Shown piece by piece: positions 5,436 to 6,669 of a stretch of 6,669 bases of DNA; the first letter of the stretch is position 1; each line of letters opens with the position of its first letter. The DNA comes from Bacteroidaceae bacterium. GTDB taxonomy: Bacteria; Bacteroidota; Bacteroidia; Bacteroidales; Bacteroidaceae. Location of the stretch: positions 1 to 6,669 of the forward strand of contig JALNVG010000135.1 of the NCBI GenBank assembly GCA_023227685.1, written 5' to 3'. The notes under the pieces are model-generated. The model saw only the letters and a program-made list of their open reading frames with translations. It did not search any database and was not told the origin of the DNA. Position numbers and translations under genes: made by a program.

Positions 5436-6191
5436 CGATCCAAGTGCACGGAATAATTCTGAGAGAATAACGCCGTCACACTTGTCATTGATATTTAAGA
5501 TTCTTTTGTTGGTGATGATTCCCAAGGTATCGGAGCAACTGCCGCAGACATCGATTCCGATAATCTTATTCTTTTTGATGATGGCTTCAAGCAATCGGTC
5601 AAGTTCTTCGAGTGATAGTGAACCGTTATCCCAATCAGTGACTGCATCTTCGGGCTTCAATACATCCTTATCTATGGATATATATACCGGATAGGGGATA
5701 TGATATGTTGAAAAATCATGCAACAGTTGACTGTAGACAGTGGTTGATTCATTAAAGAAAGTTACTTTATTTTTATATTTTGGTAGGACTTGTGCTGCAA
5801 GATTATCCGCAGTACCGATAATCAAGGTCTCTTTTATGAAGCAATTCGTATCAATCACATCTTTAACCCAACTGCCGCATGACATCAGATTGCCGAAAAC
5901 GGAGGGTTTCATATCCGGATGATGGTCGAAGACGATCAAGGCAAACGGTTCTCTGATTTTATCAGTCCACAGTAGGCTGACGTAATGATAATTCCCCGAA
6001 TCAATAAAATGGATACCCTCAGGTGAAAAGCTGCTGATGCGTTGGCGGATGATTCGTTGTGAGCTGTTATCACAGAAGTATCTCACGCCATGTAAGTCAG
6101 TACAGTCTACCCAATAAAAATATTGGTGTTTATAAAATGAAGCATATTTATAAACGCCCGAAAAATCCATGATGATGATTGGGTATCTCAT
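5430..6191 (-). CDS. Arginase/agmatinase-fold (ureohydrolase superfamily) protein, divergent
   Basis: This 253-residue protein keeps the six presumptive Mn-binding residues of the ureohydrolase fold: His69 in SGNYHY, Asp89, His91 and Asp93 in VFDHHPDM, and Asp174 and Asp176 in SIDKDVLKP. Known family members hydrolyse a guanidino or formimino C-N bond (arginase, agmatinase, formiminoglutamase, peptide arginase). The protein is shorter than typical arginases of about 300 residues. At IIGIDVCGSC (210-219) the position expected to hold the guanidinium-binding Glu (family pattern DxxEVxP) appears to be Gly217, so the substrate may differ. The Cys-containing segment around 216-219 is unusual. It starts 16 bp after the penicillin-binding protein stop, with no strong Shine-Dalgarno, so it is probably co-transcribed. 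The fold assignment is good; the reaction is unknown. Confidence 0.8.
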   Translation of the reverse strand: MRYPIIIMDFSGVYKYASFYKHQYFYWVDCTDLHGVRYFCDNSSQRIIRQRISSFSPEGIHFIDSGNYHYVSLLWTDKIREPFALIVFDHHPDMKPSVFGNLMSCGSWVKDVIDTNCFIKETLIIGTADNLAAQVLPKYKNKVTFFNESTTVYSQLLHDFSTYHIPYPVYISIDKDVLKPEDAVTDWDNGSLSLEELDRLLEAIIKKNKIIGIDVCGSCSDTLGIITNKRILNINDKCDGVILSELFRALGSS

Positions 6192-6207
6192 CAGATCATT
6201 GTTTAAT

Positions 6208-6669
6208 TTATTCTACAGCCGGCACATCTCCTATATCATCAGGGTCGTTCAGTAAACTATCGGAAGGCAGAGAAACATCAATCGAGTCCGTGTCTCTGCG
6301 ATGATAATATCCGGGACAGTTGTATGATTTGGTAATGGTCATTCTCGGTTTCGGGAATTTTGCTCTGTATTTAGCCAGTCTGGTATCTTTGAGTACCGAT
6401 TCCATAAAGTATCCGAAGATAGGTAGTGCCGTACGACTTCCTTGTCCCATAGCACCGGTGCGGAAATGGATGCATCGGTATTCGCCGCCTACCCAAGCAC
6501 CGGCAACTAAGTTAGGAGTGACTCCAACAAACCAGGCATCTGAGTGATTGGATGAAGTACCGGTCTTTCCACCGAATTCAGTATTATAATGAAAGAGGTT
6601 AAATCCCCAAAGAGCATGCGAAGTACCTCCCGGTTCGGTCAACCCGCCTTTCAGCATATCTGTCATTAA
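6208..6669 (-). CDS. Class A penicillin-binding protein (PBP1A-like), C-terminal part (partial)
   Basis: The frame enters from the right edge (last visible codon 6669-6667) and stops at TAA 6210-6208, giving 153 residues. GGKTGTSSNHSDAWFVG contains the KTG box of the transpeptidase active site (Lys35-Thr36-Gly37 of the visible part). It is followed by the strand continuation LVAGAWVGGE and the SRTALPIFGYFM segment typical of class A PBPs, which polymerise and cross-link peptidoglycan at the inner membrane. The SxxK and SxN boxes, the glycosyltransferase domain and the TM anchor must lie upstream, outside the window. The ATG at 6666 is internal, not the start. The tail is Asp/Pro-rich (from about 126), as is common for the disordered ends of PBPs. 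mrcA/ponA-type identity is likely, but it could also be a PBP1C-like paralogue. Confidence 0.88.
   Translation of the reverse strand, partial: LMTDMLKGGLTEPGGTSHALWGFNLFHYNTEFGGKTGTSSNHSDAWFVGVTPNLVAGAWVGGEYRCIHFRTGAMGQGSRTALPIFGYFMESVLKDTRLAKYRAKFPKPRMTITKSYNCPGYYHRRDTDSIDVSLPSDSLLNDPDDIGDVPAVE

Noticed and set aside
5251..5694. 147-residue plus-strand open frame across the convergent junction
   Set aside because: It shadows the end of the hemolysin III gene and the antisense of the arginase-like gene; no family pattern or start signal is seen.

Overview
The window looks like chromosomal DNA from a member of the Bacteroidetes, probably order Bacteroidales. The support is the AT-rich composition, a near-perfect Bacteroides-type promoter (-7 box TATCTTTG) ahead of queD, and protein sequences of Bacteroidales character. 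I cannot name the genus. No mobile element, tRNA, rRNA or CRISPR array is visible.

Layout. (1) Positions 1-2311, plus strand: the last codons of an ABC exporter ATPase, then two consecutive ABC-2 type permeases, apparently one heteromeric exporter operon. (2) Positions 2317-2359: a long stem-loop with a U-tract on the minus strand, serving mainly as the terminator of the convergent hsp20 gene. (3) Positions 2422-2868, minus strand: a small heat-shock protein of the Hsp20/alpha-crystallin family. (4) Positions 2869-3168: a 300-bp divergent regulatory region holding the queD promoter, candidate hsp20 promoters and several inverted repeats. (5) Positions 3169-5435, plus strand: queD, queE and folE, joined by stop/start overlaps, then a hemolysin III/TrhA-like membrane protein 22 bp downstream. 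(6) Positions 5430-6669, minus strand: a divergent arginase-fold protein and, upstream of it, the C-terminal part of a class A penicillin-binding protein that runs off the window. The arginase-like gene and the hemolysin III gene converge, with their stop codons lying in a shared 6 bp.

How the genes work together. FolE turns GTP into dihydroneopterin triphosphate, QueD turns that into 6-carboxytetrahydropterin, and QueE turns that into 7-carboxy-7-deazaguanine. These are the first three steps towards preQ0 and queuosine, and FolE also feeds folate synthesis. queC and the later genes are not in the window. The least ordinary items are the arginase-like protein, which keeps all six presumptive Mn ligands but appears to lack the usual guanidinium-binding Glu, and the structured hsp20 leader. 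Most of the window is ordinary core-genome content, and I see no convincing new multi-gene system.
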